Shown in pieces: positions 60,139 to 64,000 of a stretch of 64,000 nucleotides of DNA. Source of the DNA: Tragulus kanchil (taxonomy: Eukaryota; Chordata; Mammalia; Artiodactyla; Tragulidae). Under the pieces are notes generated by a model. That model was not told the DNA's origin. It was given only the letters and a program-made list of their open reading frames with translations, and searched no databases. A program made the position numbers and the translations under genes. Position 1 is the first letter of the stretch, and each line of letters begins with the position of its first letter. The stretch lies in the NCBI GenBank assembly GCA_022376925.1, contig JAIOJX010000031.1:135674854-135738853 (forward strand), written 5' to 3'.

Positions 60139-61071
60139 CAGACATACATAATTCTAAAGCAGGTAGAACCAACCTTAGCCAGACTTCTCACGTATTTTTT
60201 ATTTATGATTTACTATGTAAACCAAGAGAAACTTAGTAAATCATGTCAGTTTTACAGAAATGTAAAAAGTTACTGGCTTATCTTAGATAACCTAATCATC
60301 TTTCACACAGGGAAAAAAATTACCTTCTACATTTTTTTGTCATGCAAGGTCTAATTTTATTCTTACTACAGCTCTGTCTATTAAATTACCACGAAGACGT
60401 ACCAAAAAATTACCTGGTCTTAGGGCACCATCTAGTGGAAGCCACATTTAGCAAAGTCAGTGCATGACAACTATTTTAGTTGCATGGTTAATTTGGGGTA
60501 TTTGTATAGTGGAAAGATTTTTCCCTACCAAAGTATGATAAATCAGAACAATGTGTTTAAGTATTTTGCTTATTTAGGTATATATTATTAGATAGCTATT
60601 TTGGAAATTTTATTCACCATCAGCTAAGATTTAAAGAAAAGAACATCCTGAGGTAAATCTGTTTAGCCTAGTATATCTTACTTAGAGTAAACCCATGTCT
60701 TTAAAAGTACTATTTTTTAAAAAAAATTTCTATAATTCAATTAATTTCATTGTTTTTCAAACAATTATCTTTGAATTTGGTTGTTTCTTTTTAATATAGT
60801 AGCTCAATTGAGTTTTATTTAAATTTAAAAAGAGCAAGCTTATTAACTTACATGTCTTTGAATTCTCTGCTTTTAGATTCTAAAATAAACATGGGTTTCT
60901 CTATACTTGTACAGGTTTCATTTACTAACTTGTCAAGGGGTTATACTATTTGTATATTAGTCTATGTCTGTAAGCTCCTGGAGAACACATAAAGTATATA
61001 CAAAATACAAGTGAAATTAAACCATAAATAGCTATTTTTCAACATGTTCAAGGTCACTAATAAATACTTAC
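60139..61071. other. SHCBP1 intron, no feature recognised
   Basis: AT-rich; no exon or classified repeat seen. Confidence 0.45.
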
Positions 61072-61164
61072 AATCTCAATCGAGGTTCAACACATCTGAC
61101 AAAATAATCATACTCATCTTCTTCTTCTTCATCCCAACTCCTCCAAATGTTCTGATAGAAAAAC
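61072..61164 (-). CDS. SHCBP1: SHCBP1 internal coding exon, acidic segment (93 nt)
   Basis: Acceptor TTTTCAG and donor GTAAGT on the minus strand bracket 93 nt. One base completes an upstream split codon and two bases are left over (TT, completed to Leu by the next exon). It encodes FFYQNIWRSW followed by a glutamate-rich run (DEEEEDEYDYF) and RCVEPRLR. The GAA/GAG run appears as repeated ttc on the plus strand. It is the most upstream SHCBP1 exon visible and is not duplicated. In human SHCBP1 this segment lies just after the N-terminal domain, which must be encoded beyond position 64000. Confidence 0.92.
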
Positions 61165-61651
61165 CTGAAAAGGAAATCATTATCACTCAAATTCAATATT
61201 AAGATTTTGGAGGTGTAAGAGTAAGTCAAACAAGTCTACCAAGTATGGTGGAGAAGAATGCATATTTGCTAGAGTTGACAGTCATGAGTCACGCAAGAAT
61301 TCTTTGAAGTGGCCAAAGAAGTTTTTCTACCACACTGGTTCTTTTAGGACCTTGTTTTTATCAGAAGAACTATTTATTGACCATCTGTAACTTGGTGGAA
61401 AGTAGTGCCATTTGTTTAGAAAAGACTGGGAAAGAAACAAGTTCAGGGCTAAAAATAAAGATTTCTCTTTTCGACCATGTTCAGCTTGAGATGCCTTTTT
61501 AACTCCAAGTAGATTATGTCAAGAGTGCAGATGAATATATAAGACCTGAGCTCAAGGAAAAGGTCAGGGCTAGAGACATGTATCTGGAAGTTGTCAGCAT
61601 TAGATGGCATTAACGCAAGAGATGAGATCATCCAGGGTCCTACTATGAAGC

Positions 61652-61812
61652 AGTAGTTCTCAACCCTGGCTGCACACTGGAGTCCCCTGGGAAGCTTTTA
61701 AAAGTTGATTTGCAGACCTATTCAAGAGCAATCAACCAGAATCTCTTGGGTGGGAGACAGGAGAGGGAGTGTACAGGACCCATATATTTTTTAAAGCTCC
61801 CCCAAAGTGATT
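61652..61812 (+). mobile_element. MER5A-like hAT-Charlie element
   Basis: agtagttctcaaccctggct, gcacactggagtcccctggg and taaagctcccccaaagtgat follow MER5A order; more diverged at the right end. Confidence 0.75.
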
Positions 61813-62956
61813 TAGCCAATTTTTGATCATGGAAAATTTCAAACATTCACAAGAGCAAACAGTATCATGAATACCATGTATCCATCATCCACCTCTGACA
61901 AATAACAACTCAGGGCAATCTTATTTTACCTCTAATCCTCCCAATTAACTTCTCCGCTCTCCTACCCTCACCATTCTGACACTGGGTTATTTTAAAGCAA
62001 ATTTCCAACATATCATATCATCCATAAATTTTTAGTTTGTGCCTCTGAAATAAATTATTATACAAAAAAGTTTTAATTCCTTAATAACCAAGTATTCCCA
62101 GTGTTCAGTTTTTTCTAATTATCTCTTTCATTGCTGCTGTTGTTTTACAGTTGGTTAATTCAAATCAAGTGCAAACAAAGGTCAGCCACTGAATTTAATT
62201 AAATCACTTTTACTCTATAGATCATCCATTCCTCTTTTTCACCTTGCAATTTATTTAATAGTTTCCCACACTCTGAATTTTACATCCCCATGGGATCATT
62301 TAACATATGGATAGTAAGAAATAGACTTGATCATCTTTAATGTACTTTCATGATGAAGCACATGATACCTGGCCATCTCTATTTGATTATGGGTAGCAAA
62401 ATACTGATACTCTCATCTTATCATTCTTTCTTCACGTATTAGCTGGAATATGCCTATAAAGAAAATTCCCAGGGGATTCTAATGCACTTCCAAAGCAGAT
62501 TAGAGAGAGAAAAGATTAGATAGCCTAGGCCTGAGCCCTGAGTAATATCAACAGTTTGAACTTTTTAGTATGAGAAGAGCTGGTCAGGCCAAGATTACTA
62601 AGAAAGCAAGGCCATGGCACACCATCGTAAAGCAGTGCCCCAGAAGCTGGGAGATAAGATAAGACTGTGAGGTCACAAATAATTAGAATGTGAGGTCAAG
62701 GCAAGGAGATCAGAGGAGTGACGACTAGATATGAGAAGACGGATGACCTTAAGCACAATTTCAATACTGTAGAAGTGTGAGTAGAATGCCAGGAAGTACC
62801 GACTAATACAGCTGTCAAAAAGTTGAAAAGGAAGGAGCAGTGAAAATGAAGCCATTTTTTAATTCTTTCAGATTGGACTGCCAGTCCCTTCACCCTCTAG
62901 AGTCCATCTCTTAAAAACAAACAACAAACAAACAAACCTGAGCATGCCTTTTCAGG
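61813..62956. other. Upstream SHCBP1 intron, no feature recognised
   Basis: No coding exon was found upstream of 61164 in the window; the next SHCBP1 exon should lie past 64000. Much of this is repeated at 63079-64000. Confidence 0.5.
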
Positions 62957-64000
62957 CGTGCTAAGTCACTTCAGTTGTGTCCGATTCTTTGAGACCCCGT
63001 GGACTGCAGCCTGACAGGCTCCCCTGTCCATACGATTCTCCAGGCAAGAACACTGGAGTGGGCTGCCATTTTCTTCCCCCGCTCTCCTACCCTCACCATT
63101 CTGACACTGGGTTATTTTAAAGCAAATTTCCAACATATCATATCATCCATAAATTTTTAGTTTGTGCCTCTGAAATAAATTATTATACAAAAAAGTTTTA
63201 ATTCCTTAATAACCAAGTATTCCCAGTGTTCAGTTTTTTCTAATTATCTCTTTCATTGCTGCTGTTGTTTTACAGTTGGTTAATTCAAATCAAGTGCAAA
63301 CAAAGGTCAGCCACTGAATTTAATTAAATCACTTTTACTCTATAGATCATCCATTCCTCTTTTTCACCTTGCAATTTATTTAATAGTTTCCCACACTCTG
63401 AATTTTACATCCCCATGGGATCATTTAACATATGGATAGTAAGAAATAGACTTGATCATCTTTAATGTACTTTCATGATGAAGCACATGATACCTGGCCA
63501 TCTCTATTTGATTATGGGTAGCAAAATACTGATACTCTCATCTTATCATTCTTTCTTCACGTATTAGCTGGAATATGCCTATAAAGAAAATTCCCAGGGG
63601 ATTCTAATGCACTTCCAAAGCAGATTAGAGAGAGAAAAGATTAGATAGCCTAGGCCTGAGCCCTGAGTAATATCAACAGTTTGAACTTTTTAGTATGAGA
63701 AGAGCTGGTCAGGCCAAGATTACTAAGAAAGCAAGGCCATGGCACACCATCGTAAAGCAGTGCCCCAGAAGCTGGGAGATAAGATAAGACTGTGAGGTCA
63801 CAAATAATTAGAATGTGAGGTCAAGGCAAGGAGATCAGAGGAGTGACGACTAGATATGAGAAGACGGATGACCTTAAGCACAATTTCAATACTGTAGAAG
63901 TGTGAGTAGAATGCCAGGAAGTACCGACTAATACAGCTGTCAAAAAGTTGAAAAGGAAGGAGCAGTGAAAATGAAGCCATTTTTTAATTCTTTCAGATTG
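61954..64000. repeat. Tandem near-identical pair 20, cut by window end: 61954-63078 / 63079-64000
   Basis: Offset 1125 nt. The right copy begins in the middle of a Bov-A SINE and matches 61954-62875 before the window ends. Confidence 0.95.
62957..63077 (-). mobile_element. Bov-A SINE, cut at assembly joint
   Basis: Complement of Bov-A: cacttcagttgtgtccgatt, ctttgagaccccgtggactg, ccaggcaagaacactggagt. It ends abruptly where pair 20's right copy begins. Confidence 0.88.

Larger units (their letters stand above)
32473..61164 (-). other. SHCBP1: SHCBP1 gene, 3' part (nine distinct coding exons)
   Basis: Nine exons with consensus acceptors and GT donors, read from high to low coordinates, join in one frame to about 473 codons plus stop: 61072-61164, one copy of 57051-57284 and 56791-56959, 55754-55874, 50824-50955, 48829-48947, 35013-35099, 34326-34467, 32473-32798. 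Every exon phase matches the next. The protein matches my memory of mammalian SHCBP1 (about 670 residues) from an acidic FFYQN...DEEEEDEYD segment to a C-terminus ending KGSFGTFLF. SHCBP1 binds the SHC1 SH2 domain, works with centralspindlin at the midbody in cytokinesis, and is the vertebrate relative of Drosophila Nessun Dorma. The N-terminal ~200 residues are outside the window. Four exon-bearing segments occur twice in this assembly. SHCBP1L is a paralogue, but the exact C-terminal wording favours SHCBP1. Confidence 0.93.

Noticed and set aside
1..64000. CRISPR array or phage-like system suggested by regular direct repeats
   Set aside because: The repeats are ~1.1-kb pairs, not short repeats with spacers; the DNA is mammalian with SINEs, LINEs and spliced exons.

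Overview
This is eukaryotic nuclear DNA from a ruminant. It carries Bov-A/Bov-tA SINEs, a BovB (RTE) LINE fragment, ruminant-type L1 3' ends, a ruminant mariner MITE and at least ten loci of one tRNA-derived CHR-type SINE subfamily. Nothing prokaryotic was found. The one clear protein-coding gene is SHCBP1 (SHC SH2-domain-binding protein 1, a midbody/cytokinesis protein with a C-terminal parallel beta-helix). It lies on the minus strand, with nine of its 3' exons between 32473 and 61164; roughly the first 200 codons and the promoter lie beyond the right edge.

Layout: 1-3.5 kb, old L1-like sequence and a CHR SINE. 3.5-6.1 kb, Bov SINEs and a broken class II olfactory receptor pseudogene (minus). 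6.1-13.6 kb, MIR, CHR SINE, LINE ends, a (TA)n tract and a 5'-truncated ruminant L1 (minus). 13.6-19.9 kb, AT-rich sequence with CHR SINEs and a BovB fragment. 20-25.6 kb, an LTR-like element on the minus strand merging into a diverged ~0.96-kb tandem repeat, then a small poly(A) retrocopy with target-site duplication. 26-31.5 kb, SINEs and a mariner MITE. 31.5-61.2 kb, the SHCBP1 3' UTR, exons and introns, the introns holding old L1 pieces and many SINEs. 61.2-64 kb, upstream SHCBP1 intron.

The dominant feature is structural. Twenty separate blocks of about 0.85-1.2 kb (nineteen of them 1.08-1.21 kb) each occur twice, head to tail, almost identical, with 0-42 extra bases at the joints. Neighbouring pairs sometimes overlap, giving three copies. 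They ignore feature boundaries, and four of them duplicate SHCBP1 exons, three in a way that would destroy the reading frame if all copies were spliced. Some copy ends carry clustered indels. The simplest explanation is an assembly that joined contigs end to end without merging overlaps of about 1.1 kb. Collapsing them would leave about 42 kb of unique sequence. This is an inference from the sequence; read depth would settle it.

Genuine biology that may merit attention includes the diverged ~0.96-kb repeat beside the LTR, the LTR-like promoter layout, the small LINE-mobilised transcript tail, the CHR SINE subfamily, and two near-perfect hairpins. No previously undescribed functional system could be supported.
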